Shown here: positions 1 to 8,533 of the stretch, piece by piece
Layout of the letters: each line of letters opens with the position of its first letter
How positions within the stretch are numbered: position 1 is the stretch's first letter
Assembly: GCF_014077005.1 (NCBI RefSeq)
Contig: NZ_JACGVC010000052.1
Coordinates: 18,393-82,392, forward strand
Source: Colwellia sp. MB3u-45
GTDB lineage: Bacteria; Pseudomonadota; Gammaproteobacteria; Enterobacterales; Alteromonadaceae
Reading direction: 5' to 3'
Length of the DNA stretch: 64,000 bases
Program-made: the position numbers and the translations under genes
Notes under the pieces: model-generated
Told to the model about the DNA's origin: nothing
What the model saw: only the letters and a program-made list of their open reading frames with translations
The model's database searches: none

Positions 1-105
1 TATTGGTGCTTTAACATATATATGACTAGCAATTAACCAATATTTTCTTGCATAATAAGCTATACATGCTATTTTCTTGCATAAATTTAATGAGGATGGT
101 TTTTC

Positions 106-678
106 ATGCCAAAAGCTAGTGATATAAAAAAGAATGCCGCGATAGAATATAACGGTAAAGTAATGATTGTTAGAGATATTGAGCGTTCAGTACCTCAAGG
201 TCGTGCCGGTGGTAGTTTATACAGAATGCGCATGTACGATGTGGTAACAGGCGGTAAAGTTGATGAAACCTTTAAAGCTGACGACACACTTAATTTTGCC
301 GATTTAACGCGTCGTCCAGCGATTTTTTCTTATATCGATGGTGAAGAGTATGTCTTTATGGATAACGAAGACTACACACCTTATAACTTAAGCAAAGCGT
401 CAATCGCAGATGAAGCTTTATTCATTAATGAAGATACGCAAGGTTTATTAGTGATTATTGTTGATGGTGTACCTGTTGCTATTGATTTACCAGCAAGTGT
501 TGAATTAGTGATTACAGAAACTGATCCGTCAATTAAAGGTGGTTCTGCCACGGCTCGTACTAAGCCGGCAATTTTATCAACGGGCTTAACGGTGCAAGTG
601 CCAGAGCATGTGTCAACGGGTGATAAAATTAAAATTAATACCGAAGATCGTAAGTTTATGGGCCGCGCTGATAAATAA
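106..678 (+). CDS. efpL: EfpL (YeiP), elongation factor P-like protein
   Basis: This 190-residue protein matches EfpL/YeiP along its length: the MPKASDIKK start, the DYTPY segment and the RKFMGRADK end are family hallmarks. EfpL is an EF-P paralogue that binds the ribosome and relieves stalling at proline-containing and some other motifs. The loop that EF-P uses to present a modified lysine reads [10 protein letters not shown] here, with arginine at residue 33 as in other EfpL proteins. The ATG follows a GAGGAT Shine-Dalgarno. The gene stands alone and is closed by a strong terminator. The assignment comes from remembered family sequence, not from a search. Confidence 0.95.
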   Translation: MPKASDIKKNAAIEYNGKVMIVRDIERSVPQGRAGGSLYRMRMYDVVTGGKVDETFKADDTLNFADLTRRPAIFSYIDGEEYVFMDNEDYTPYNLSKASIADEALFINEDTQGLLVIIVDGVPVAIDLPASVELVITETDPSIKGGSATARTKPAILSTGLTVQVPEHVSTGDKIKINTEDRKFMGRADK

Positions 679-691
679 TATCTTCACATTT

Positions 692-722
692 AAGCCAACG
701 ATTAAGATCGTTGGCTTTTTAT
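692..722 (+). terminator. Intrinsic terminator of efpL
   Basis: A perfect 11-bp stem (692-702 with 707-717), a TAAG loop and a following T run lie 14 bases after the efpL stop codon. The next gene is convergent, so it may also limit antisense reading. Confidence 0.9.
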
Positions 723-745
723 TTTCTAGTATTTATTGATAGCTT

Positions 746-1477
746 TTATTTATGGTAATGAAACCATTTTTTAAATAAGAAACCTTGTACGTAATCAGCT
801 TTTATTTTTCGCGCAAAAATAATATCACTTTCAGTTTCTATCCCTTCAAGTATGATTTTTTTCCCCGCACTATGGGCATAGTTAATTAGCGCTTCAACTA
901 ACAACATAAAGTGCTTATTGTGCTTTTCTGCGACCACATGTTTATCAAGCTTAATATAGTCGACCATTTGAATTACCGATGTTGATACCATCGAAAGTGG
1001 GTTGAAAACATCATCAATCGCGGTATTTATCCCGTTCTTTGCTAAGATATCTATCATGGCTAAACTTTTAATGCTGTCGTTAACTTCTGAATTATCTATC
1101 AATTCAACAACGATATTAGCATGGTTAAAACTTTTAAATAATTTCAAAAAAGGGTTGTTTTCGTTACCTTCACCAATAGAAAAATAAGAGTCTTGATCTA
1201 AATTAACAAATATATCGCTGTTCATTGGTGCGTAATTTAATTGCAGAAGTTTTTGTTGGTATTCCACTTGGAAGAGAGATAATGAACTGTCATGCAACGC
1301 CGCATAAATAATGTCTGGTGGGATATTGTTATTGTCTATATCGGTAAACCTAGCTAAACACTCATAAGCCATAATTTCTTTAGATTTTAAATCAACAATA
1401 GGTTGATATTCTACGCCATAGCGCTGGGATTCCATTAGTTCTATTAAACTCAGAGGAGATATTTGTCTATTATTCAT
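746..1477 (-). CDS. Stand-alone EAL-domain protein (c-di-GMP phosphodiesterase-like)
   Basis: The 243 residues are a single EAL domain with no GGDEF, PAS or membrane segment. The signature is ECLAR instead of EALLR but keeps the metal-binding Glu. FVNLD, VVELID, IDD, IKLDK and EGIETE correspond to the other metal and catalytic positions. The usual DDFGxG loop is altered to DDVFNP, losing the loop-6 glycines that hold the second metal. It may therefore be a weak phosphodiesterase or a c-di-GMP receptor. It converges on efpL, with no partner gene beside it. The family is clear; activity is uncertain. Confidence 0.85.
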   Translation of the reverse strand: MNNRQISPLSLIELMESQRYGVEYQPIVDLKSKEIMAYECLARFTDIDNNNIPPDIIYAALHDSSLSLFQVEYQQKLLQLNYAPMNSDIFVNLDQDSYFSIGEGNENNPFLKLFKSFNHANIVVELIDNSEVNDSIKSLAMIDILAKNGINTAIDDVFNPLSMVSTSVIQMVDYIKLDKHVVAEKHNKHFMLLVEALINYAHSAGKKIILEGIETESDIIFARKIKADYVQGFLFKKWFHYHK

Positions 1478-1922
1478 TCACTATTACAAACAAACTACTT
1501 ATTTGCGTATACCCTAGCTGATACAGGCACTTATTTTAAATGAGAATTATTTACATGTAAATGGTTGGGCTTAATGAATGATTGATATTCAGTACTAATC
1601 TAGAGCGGATATTAGTTGCTATGTAAAGTATGTGAAACACTGAAAGCTGTTGTTGGTTTTATTTATGGTGAAATGTTAAGCCATTAGTACCTTGCTACCT
1701 TAATCAAGTCGACTTAATGTGAGACGAATTTTTTAGTCAGTCCTTATTGATGGTGTTGTAATCAGTCATCATGCTTTGCATTAATACCCAGTTATAAAAA
1801 ATACTCAGTTATAAAAAAAAACCAGTTATAAAAAATCCTTTCATAACTGGGTGTTAATAAAACACTAGCGGTTGGGTGTTTGAGCCCCGAAGAGCTTGCC
1901 TTTATATTTTTATATTTTGCTG
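1478..1922. other. Intergenic region with ggt terminator and tandem 13-mers
   Basis: No gene is recognisable in these 445 bases. They hold the EAL gene's leader and, near the right side, three copies of CAGTTATAAAAAA (1789-1801, 1806-1818, 1823-1835). The third copy forms the terminator of the gene that follows on the minus strand. Confidence 0.6.
1813..1850 (-). terminator. Intrinsic terminator of the gamma-glutamyltransferase gene
   Basis: Read on the minus strand, CCAGTTAT (1843-1850) pairs with ATAACTGG (1822-1829) across a 13-base loop. Nine T follow (complement of 1813-1821). An outer pairing with the first 13-mer repeat could form a longer alternative hairpin. Confidence 0.8.
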
Positions 1923-3593
1923 TTATTGCTCAATAACAATTGATTTACCTCGACCACCAGACTCTGCTGCCGCATCTAATTGTTGCTCGTTGGCAATGAT
2001 CAGCTGTACCGCGCCAAATCGACGTTCACTCAGGGTATAGCCCATTTTTTTAAGTGCTGATTTTTCTTGTTCAGCAATACCAGGGTAATGTTGAATAACA
2101 TCCTTTGGTAATAATTGATGATGGAATCTTGGGGCATTTGCCGCTTGTTCAGCATTCATGTCAAATTCAATCACATTAAGCATAGACTGATAAACCGAAC
2201 TAATGATGGTGGTACCGCCGGGAGAGCCGGTCACTAATTTAACTTTGTTGTCTTTTAACAAGATAGTGGGGGTCATAGACGACAGCATACGCTTATTAGC
2301 TTGAATTTCATTTGCTTCGCCACCGACGGCGCCATAAATATTTGCCACACCGGCTTTAACGCTAAAGTCATCCATTTCATCATTTAAAATAAAACCAGCG
2401 CCTTCAACAATAACACCACTACCAAAGGTATAATTAATGGTTGTTGTATTTGATACGGCATTACCCCATTTATCGATAATGGAAAAATGTGTGGTGTCTG
2501 GGCTCTCTTTTAAGCCAGGTTTAATGGTGTTAGTAACCGAAATAGTATCAGCTGAAATACCCGCGATACGTGTTTTTAAGTAACTATCAGCCAGTAATTT
2601 TTCTTGCGGGACATCAAAGAAATCAGGATCGCCTAAGTATTCTGCGCGGTCAGCAAAAACACGCTTCCCGATTTCTGCTAAGCGATGCATATAAGCTGCT
2701 GAATTATGTGCTAATGGCGTTTTATTATTTGAGAGTAAATCATACATATTTAGCCACTGTAAAATAGCAATACCGCCAGAACTTGGTGGTGGGGCCGTTA
2801 GCACTTGGTGACCACGCCACGTTTTTTCTAGTGGTTTACGCCATGTTGCACGATAATTATCTAAATCATCATAACCAATGATGCCACCGTTTTTTGTCAT
2901 GAAATCAGTAATTATTTTTGCGGTTTCACCTTGATAAAAACCATTACGGCCATCATCTGCAATGCGCTCTAGTGTTTTTGCTAAATTAGCTTGTTTAAAC
3001 AAAGTACCGGTTTTAGCGCTGGCAAAGTGCTCAGCAAAATTAACCTTTATACCTTCTTGTTTGAAGCTGTTAATACGCCATACAATGTTTTTTGCTAGGT
3101 TTTCATGAACAATAAACCCTTGTTCAGCTAAGGCTACCGCGGGCATGACTAAAGACTTCCAAGGGAGTGAGCCATATTTTTTATGGGCTTGCCACATGCC
3201 ATCTACCGTGCCAGGTACACCAGAAGATAAAACACCGTATAAAGACTGATAAGGAATAACATCGCCATGCTCATCTAAATACATATCACGATGGGCTTTT
3301 AAGGGGGCAACTTCACGATAATCTAAAAAGTCTGCTTTATTATCCTTATAAATCACCATGAAACCGCCACCACCGACATTACCGGCTTCGGGCTGGGTTA
3401 CCGCTAAAACAAATTGTGCAGCAATAGCCGCGTCAATGGCATTACCTCCTTGTGAAAGTATTTTTGCTGAAACCTCGGCACTAAAACTATCAGGCATTGC
3501 CACTGCAGCTTGTTGTGTTGCTTGGATCTCAAAGGCTGAGGAAGATAATGAATAAATTAATAAGGCGATTGAGAGCGTTAATGGTTTTATCAT
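1923..3593 (-). CDS. ggt: Gamma-glutamyltransferase, periplasmic
   Basis: This is a 556-residue Ntn-hydrolase precursor that cleaves and transfers gamma-glutamyl groups of glutathione and related peptides in the periplasm. An N-terminal signal peptide (about 20 residues) precedes FEIQATQQ. The substrate-binding DYRE arginine is near residue 93. The autoprocessing site is SPDTTHFS, whose first Thr (about 367) becomes the nucleophile of the small subunit. LNDEMDDFS and SPGGTT follow as in the family. The ATG at 3593 is preferred over an in-frame GTG at 3605 because it begins directly with the signal peptide. The gene is monocistronic with its own terminator. Confidence 0.95.
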   Translation of the reverse strand: MIKPLTLSIALLIYSLSSSAFEIQATQQAAVAMPDSFSAEVSAKILSQGGNAIDAAIAAQFVLAVTQPEAGNVGGGGFMVIYKDNKADFLDYREVAPLKAHRDMYLDEHGDVIPYQSLYGVLSSGVPGTVDGMWQAHKKYGSLPWKSLVMPAVALAEQGFIVHENLAKNIVWRINSFKQEGIKVNFAEHFASAKTGTLFKQANLAKTLERIADDGRNGFYQGETAKIITDFMTKNGGIIGYDDLDNYRATWRKPLEKTWRGHQVLTAPPPSSGGIAILQWLNMYDLLSNNKTPLAHNSAAYMHRLAEIGKRVFADRAEYLGDPDFFDVPQEKLLADSYLKTRIAGISADTISVTNTIKPGLKESPDTTHFSIIDKWGNAVSNTTTINYTFGSGVIVEGAGFILNDEMDDFSVKAGVANIYGAVGGEANEIQANKRMLSSMTPTILLKDNKVKLVTGSPGGTTIISSVYQSMLNVIEFDMNAEQAANAPRFHHQLLPKDVIQHYPGIAEQEKSALKKMGYTLSERRFGAVQLIIANEQQLDAAAESGGRGKSIVIEQ

Positions 3594-4034
3594 GAAAATT
3601 AGCACTGTTGCATTTATATTTGCTGATAGATTAACGCGTTAACAAGAAATGTACAGTGGCAAGTATCACTTAATCGATTATCAGCTAAAATCTCAGGTTG
3701 AGCTCATGTTTATCTAAGGTTAAGTTAAGGTTATGGATAAGTTGAGTGAGAACAATGACCGTTTTTATTGTTATTAACAAAAACTAAGGTGTTGTTAATG
3801 AATGAGGTAAACGGGTATTTGAGGATTAATTATTTGCTGTTTCTAAGCAAAAAATGAGTTCAACTATGCAACGTAAGCTAAGCGACGCAGCGAAAAAAAA
3901 CTTAGCTTTAGGTAAGTAGTAGTGAAGCTTAACTATCATAGCTTGAGAAAACAGCAAGAAATAAACCGTATTGTCACCGCAGTGGTCAAAAGTATCAGCG
4001 TTGCTCTGGCCAAGTAAAATAGCCATCCGGGGTG
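3594..4034. other. Intergenic region without a convincing gene
   Basis: About 440 bases between ggt and the Nudix gene. A 66-codon open frame on the minus strand (3826-4026) has no ribosome binding site and no recognisable protein character. No clear repeat or strong terminator was seen. Confidence 0.5.
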
Positions 4035-4550
4035 CTAAAGTAATTCAGCAACAATACGTTTTAATAAAAAGGTTTCTCGTTCGATGGATAAGCCTTTTTT
4101 TTCACTATTTTTTATCACCATTTCATTGTGTAAAATAGCGGTGTGGATGTTCATCCAAAGGGGTTGCATACCATTTTGCAATTCATGAGGCTCAAATTCT
4201 GGCGCTAGTAGCTCTTGATCTATTTCGCAGGTATAGCAATAAGACAGCATATGAATCACATCATAATCATTTTTATGCCAATTACGATACTCTTCATAAT
4301 ACCCAAATGCTTGAATATTATTGACATTTTGTGCCCCAGTTTCTTCACGTAATTCACGAATAAGGCCAGAAATATTATCTTCCCCTTCATCAATGCCGCC
4401 TCCTGGTAAAGTGTAATCGTGATAACGCTTGGTATATAGCAGTAAAATATTCTCACCGTTCAAGACAATGGCGCGAGTCGCTTTACGGGTGAAACGATGT
4501 GCAATATTTGGATGTAAATCTAATACTTGAGTTGATTTTAATAAGCGCAT
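4035..4550 (-). CDS. Nudix hydrolase
   Basis: A 171-residue cytosolic protein with a perfect Nudix box: glycine at 51, glutamate at 57, then RELREETG at 65-72, fitting GX5EX7REUXEEXGU. Nudix enzymes hydrolyse nucleoside diphosphates linked to another moiety, using Mg2+ bound by the box glutamates. The substrate cannot be read from the sequence. The hydrophobic strand before the box (AIVLNGENILLLY) is typical. The gene stands alone. Confidence 0.88.
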   Translation of the reverse strand: MRLLKSTQVLDLHPNIAHRFTRKATRAIVLNGENILLLYTKRYHDYTLPGGGIDEGEDNISGLIRELREETGAQNVNNIQAFGYYEEYRNWHKNDYDVIHMLSYCYTCEIDQELLAPEFEPHELQNGMQPLWMNIHTAILHNEMVIKNSEKKGLSIERETFLLKRIVAELL

Positions 4551-4901
4551 GATAAATATTTTTGTTAAATGTTTATCATTTATGGGGATAGATAGCGCTT
4601 AAATCAATAGTAAGTTGAATACAGCTTACAGAATTTTCATGTAAGGCTGCTTATGTAATCTTGAGTGAAAGTTTAGATGAAAGCTTTCTAAATAAGGTTC
4701 TTTAATACTTTAGGGGTTTTTTTATATTTATTCAGGCTTTGCTATGCTTAATTAGGTTTCGTTCTTATGTTATTTTGTTTCGTTTTGATTGGAAAAAGCA
4801 TGCTTAGCTTTCGATGTGAAATTTAATTTACGTTTAATACGGGAAAAATGAAACTTGTTGTGTAATAATACAAGCGTGGTAACGTTAATTAGGAGAGCCT
4901 C
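4551..4901. other. Intergenic region, probable promoter of the small gene at 4902
   Basis: About 350 AT-rich bases between divergent genes. No open frame or RNA gene was recognised. Promoters for both neighbours must lie here, but no unambiguous -35/-10 pair was assigned. Confidence 0.4.
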
Positions 4902-5051
4902 ATGGTTCATGAAGAAGCAGTCAATGTAATAGAGCTTAGCGTCAACGCTATGGTAATGCCAAAAACTATTGAGCAGCAGTTAACTGACGCCAATGATGAA
5001 ATTGCAGATCTAAAAATGCAAATTGTTTGGTTAGAGCGCTCTTACGAATAA
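4902..5051 (+). CDS. Small acidic protein, 49 residues, unknown function
   Basis: ATG at 4902 follows a strong AGGAG at 4891-4895. The frame encodes 49 residues ending in ADLKMQIVWLERSYE, followed 18 bases later by a strong terminator. The C-terminal half (TIEQQLTDANDEIADLKMQI) has heptad-like hydrophobic spacing suggesting a short coiled coil, loosely like SlyX-type small proteins, but the family is not recognised. The ribosome site, frame and terminator make it likely to be expressed. It sits between the Nudix gene and the ABC cassette and belongs to neither unit. Confidence 0.7.
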   Translation: MVHEEAVNVIELSVNAMVMPKTIEQQLTDANDEIADLKMQIVWLERSYE

Positions 5052-5069
5052 AACAGTCATTATTCTATC

Positions 5070-5104
5070 AAGGCCAGTGTGATATTTCACACTGGCCTTT
5101 TTTA
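5070..5104 (+). terminator. Strong intrinsic terminator after the 49-codon gene
   Basis: A perfect 13-bp stem (5070-5082 with 5087-5099), a TATT loop and six T. It isolates the small gene from the downstream ABC cassette. Confidence 0.92.
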
Positions 5105-5445
5105 TATCCTAAAGTAATGCTCAAGTATGCTGTTGGAATGATATTAAGCTGTTTTGTGGCGTTCAGTTATAAAAAGAACCATGGGTTAAAAGTTAAAAAA
5201 TAGCGCTCAGTACTCAGTGACTTATTGGCATTTGAGCTATCGCTGGCTATCTAAATACTATAAATATCGCTTTACTGATAATATAACACTGACTTACTGA
5301 TCCAAATACATAGTGACGAAAGTATAATAACTTATCGCTTCTGCTCAGTATTTTATAGCAAGTTTATAGCAAGTAATCGTGGGCAAACCCTGACAAATGG
5401 CTTAGCATTTATTTGTCATCAGCAACGGCGTTAAAAGGAACGAGT
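5105..5445. other. Leader region of the ABC cassette
   Basis: About 340 bases with no recognisable gene. A near repeat (TTTATAGCAAGT, then TTATAGCAAGTAA) lies near 5350-5375. The promoter of the ABC cassette is expected here but was not pinned down. Confidence 0.4.
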
Positions 5446-6114
5446 TTGTCTTTAAAAATAACAGCATTAAGTCATGAAGTTACCGATGGTGACAACCATC
5501 GTTATTTGTTTACTGATTTATCATTATCCGTTGCTCCCGGTGAATGTGTGGCACTAATGGGCGAGAGTGGCAGCGGCAAAACCACGTTACTAAATTTAAT
5601 TGCTGGATTAGAGCCTATTCAGCAAGGGGAAATAGCGATTGCCAATTTACCCTTATCTAACGCCTCAGATAAACAGTTAAGTCGTTTAAGAAAACAGTAC
5701 CTAGGTATTATTTTTCAGCAGTTTAATTTATTAAGCAGTTTGTCAGTACAAGACAACATTGAATTTAGCGCCAAATTATCAGGTCGTTTTGATGAAAATC
5801 ATGGCTTAACTTTAGCTAAAGAACTTGGCATATCGTCACTTCTTGCTAAATTTCCTGCGACACTTTCCGGTGGTGAAATGCAACGCGTAGCGATTGCGCG
5901 GGCATTAAATGCAAAACCTCAGCTGTTATTAGCCGATGAGCCAACAGGTAATCTTGACAAAACCAACAGTGAACATGTCGTTGAGCAATTAGTCAATTTG
6001 GCTAAATCTAAAAATACAGCCTTACTCATGGTAACCCATAGCCTTGATGTAGCCCGCAGTATGGATAAAATTTATCGTCTTGTTGACGGCACATTAACCT
6101 TGTTTGAAGGCTAA
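5446..6114 (+). CDS. ABC transporter ATPase, LolD/YbbA/AttE type
   Basis: A 222-residue nucleotide-binding subunit with all motifs in order: Walker A GESGSGKTT, Q-loop FQQF, signature LSGGEMQRVAIARAL, Walker B LLLADEP and H-loop VTHS. It belongs to the LolD/MacB/YbbA branch, which powers mechanotransmission-type permeases. I chose TTG at 5446 because AAGGAA lies just upstream (5435-5440). An in-frame TTG at 5413 would add 11 residues but has no ribosome site. It is the first gene of a three-gene unit, with the permease starting two to five bases after its stop. Substrate unknown. Confidence 0.92.
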   Translation: MSLKITALSHEVTDGDNHRYLFTDLSLSVAPGECVALMGESGSGKTTLLNLIAGLEPIQQGEIAIANLPLSNASDKQLSRLRKQYLGIIFQQFNLLSSLSVQDNIEFSAKLSGRFDENHGLTLAKELGISSLLAKFPATLSGGEMQRVAIARALNAKPQLLLADEPTGNLDKTNSEHVVEQLVNLAKSKNTALLMVTHSLDVARSMDKIYRLVDGTLTLFEG

Positions 6115-6118
6115 TGTG

Positions 6119-8533
6119 ATGGTTAGTTCTAACGTAAAAAAAGTACACTCTGAATTTCTTTTAGTGCTAAAAGCCCACATTGGCGAATATATTAATAAGC
6201 CTTTACTCAACCTTGGTTTTATCTTTAGCTTAGCAATAGCGACCAGCACCTTATTGAGTATTTTGGTGCTAAATGACGCAAGTGAGCAGCAGTATCAATC
6301 TGCCAATAGTCGTTTAAAGTCGCCTGTTGCTTTTCATATTGTACCGGCGTCGGGGGAAACTATTTCAATAAGTGATTATGCTCAGTTAAGAGCACAAGGC
6401 TTTTATCAACTCAATGCGACCCATGTTTTCAGTAAAGTTTTAGCTAATGGTGAGAAAATAGCTTTTCGAGCGATAGATATTTTGCCGTTAGTGCTTACCA
6501 TGCCAGCAAGCTACACCAGTAAAGCTGTGAATATTGAACAAGGCTATGCAGACTTGCTCGGTTTAACTATTAAAAATAGTGTGCCAGTGTCATTAACGGT
6601 CAGCAACCATGACGCGGTAGCAGTGAATATCAATAATGTTGCCGATTGGGGCAATGTTGCTTTGCTTGATATTGCACTCGCGTGGCAGCTATTTCCAGAC
6701 ATTAAAGGCTTTAGCCATTTGATGGTAAGTGAGATGTCAGTCAGCGAAATTTCACGACTTAAAGCGGCGTTACCTCCTTACCTGTCTATTCAAGAAACCT
6801 GGTCCATTACAGAACGTGAAGGTTTTGCCGACGCCTTACATCTTAATTTATCGGCCTTAGCCATTTTGGGTTTTATTGTTAGCCTTTTTATTGCTTTTCA
6901 GGCAGCGAATCAGGCTTGGACCAAAAGGCGTGAGCTTGCCACGCAATTGCGTTTGCTGGGTATTGAATTAAACACCATTATGAAAGTTATGCTGTGTGAG
7001 GCCTTATCGTTAACCTTGTTGGCGAGTGTGCTCGGTATGGTTATTGCCTTTGTTTTAGTGTCTTTTATATTGCCATTATTGGGCTTGACGCTAGAGCAAC
7101 TTTATCAATTACAAGTCAGTGGGCAATTTCAATGGCAGTGGCAATACAGTTTATGGGCCTTTGCGATATCGTCAATTGCTGTTATGGCGGCGTTACTGAA
7201 ACAATTTAGACTTATTGGTTCAGCAAAAATTGCCTTCTCTGCACGACTATCCCAACAATATTTTAGTTTTAAAACCACAGCCATAGTTGCTGCTATTCTC
7301 TTAGTTTTATTTGTTTTTTGGCCCGATAATAACTGGCATCATTTGATGTTTAAATACGGCTTGCTGTTACTCGCCAGTGTCGCGATATTGCCTAATTTGT
7401 TGAAGTTTTTTCTGCAAACATTGGCATTAATCAGCCGGTCTTTTCGCTTAAAGTTTATTTTTCAAGATGCCAGTCAGCAAGTGGGTAGACGTTATCTGCC
7501 CATTGCCGCTTTTTATTTAGCCTTAACCGCCAGTATTGCCGCCGCTTTAATGGTGAATAGTTTTCAAAGTGCCTTTGTGTCTTATTTAAATCAGTTACTT
7601 AATGCCGACTTGTTCGTGCGTTACAACGCAGAGCAAAAACAGCCATTAAGCCAATGGTTGCAACAAAAAAACGGTGTTGAAGAATATGTTTTATTTACTA
7701 GCACGGTGGCAAAGTACCAAGCAGACACTGTTGAGGTCCATCGCCTGAGCTCGAAAAAGCAGCAACAAAGCTTATCGCTGAAATCAGGTAAGCTGGCTAC
7801 CCTTAATAGCACAGAAAGAAGCTGTTATATTAATGAACAACTAGCCTACAAACGTTTGATTACAGTACAGCAAGTCATTGAAATAAAACAAGGTCAACAC
7901 AGTCTATCTTGCCGTGTTCAAGCTATTTATTACGATTATGGCAATCAAGCTTTTGCCATCAAAATACCATCAAAACTCAACATTGATGAGCTATCAGCGT
8001 GGCAAGAAACTGGCTTTGGACTGTTTTTAACCTTAGATGCCAATGTTATTAAACAAGCGCTTATTGATGATGTCGGCATAGACAGCAGCCAAATGTACCA
8101 ACCAGAGCAAATCAAAAAACTGGCGTTAGCTGTGTTTGAGCAAAGCTTTGCTTTAACACAAGCTATTGCTTTTGTATTACTCTCTATTGCTTGTTTAGGT
8201 TTGTTTTTATCAGCGAATAGTTTGGAGTTAGCCCGCAAACCCGACTTACATATTTTAAGCAGTTTAGGCTACAGCCAGTTTGAGCTGTTTAGCCATATGC
8301 TATGGCAATGGTTGCTGTTAGCTTTTGGTGCTATTTTATTAAGTTGGCCTGTTGCTACCGCCTTGGCAAATGCGTTGGTGAGTTTAATTTTACCAGCCTC
8401 TTTTGGTTGGTCAATGCCCTTGGTTTTTGAAATAGGGCCATTTGTGGTGAGTAGTGTGCTCGGTATCTTGATGCTGATCCCTGCATTAGCCCTGCCATTA
8501 TATAAACTTAACGTTAGAGCTAGTTTGTCATGA
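6119..8533 (+). CDS. ABC transporter permease, fused FtsX-type (YbbP/AttFG-like)
   Basis: This 804-residue membrane protein has one N-terminal transmembrane helix, a large periplasmic region, two separate blocks of three to four helices (about 245-425 and 675-800) and a second N-terminal-like helix between them. The layout is that of two FtsX/MacB permease halves fused in one chain, as in YbbP. The start is ATG 6119 or GTG 6116, placed after GAAGG at the end of the ATPase gene, so translation is coupled. It overlaps the lipoprotein gene by four bases. The family is clear; the cargo is unknown. Confidence 0.88.
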   Translation: MVSSNVKKVHSEFLLVLKAHIGEYINKPLLNLGFIFSLAIATSTLLSILVLNDASEQQYQSANSRLKSPVAFHIVPASGETISISDYAQLRAQGFYQLNATHVFSKVLANGEKIAFRAIDILPLVLTMPASYTSKAVNIEQGYADLLGLTIKNSVPVSLTVSNHDAVAVNINNVADWGNVALLDIALAWQLFPDIKGFSHLMVSEMSVSEISRLKAALPPYLSIQETWSITEREGFADALHLNLSALAILGFIVSLFIAFQAANQAWTKRRELATQLRLLGIELNTIMKVMLCEALSLTLLASVLGMVIAFVLVSFILPLLGLTLEQLYQLQVSGQFQWQWQYSLWAFAISSIAVMAALLKQFRLIGSAKIAFSARLSQQYFSFKTTAIVAAILLVLFVFWPDNNWHHLMFKYGLLLLASVAILPNLLKFFLQTLALISRSFRLKFIFQDASQQVGRRYLPIAAFYLALTASIAAALMVNSFQSAFVSYLNQLLNADLFVRYNAEQKQPLSQWLQQKNGVEEYVLFTSTVAKYQADTVEVHRLSSKKQQQSLSLKSGKLATLNSTERSCYINEQLAYKRLITVQQVIEIKQGQHSLSCRVQAIYYDYGNQAFAIKIPSKLNIDELSAWQETGFGLFLTLDANVIKQALIDDVGIDSSQMYQPEQIKKLALAVFEQSFALTQAIAFVLLSIACLGLFLSANSLELARKPDLHILSSLGYSQFELFSHMLWQWLLLAFGAILLSWPVATALANALVSLILPASFGWSMPLVFEIGPFVVSSVLGILMLIPALALPLYKLNVRASLS

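Noticed and set aside
3826..4026. Minus-strand frame of 66 codons between ggt and the Nudix gene
   Set aside because: No ribosome site, no family resemblance, skewed toward hydrophobic residues by AT content.
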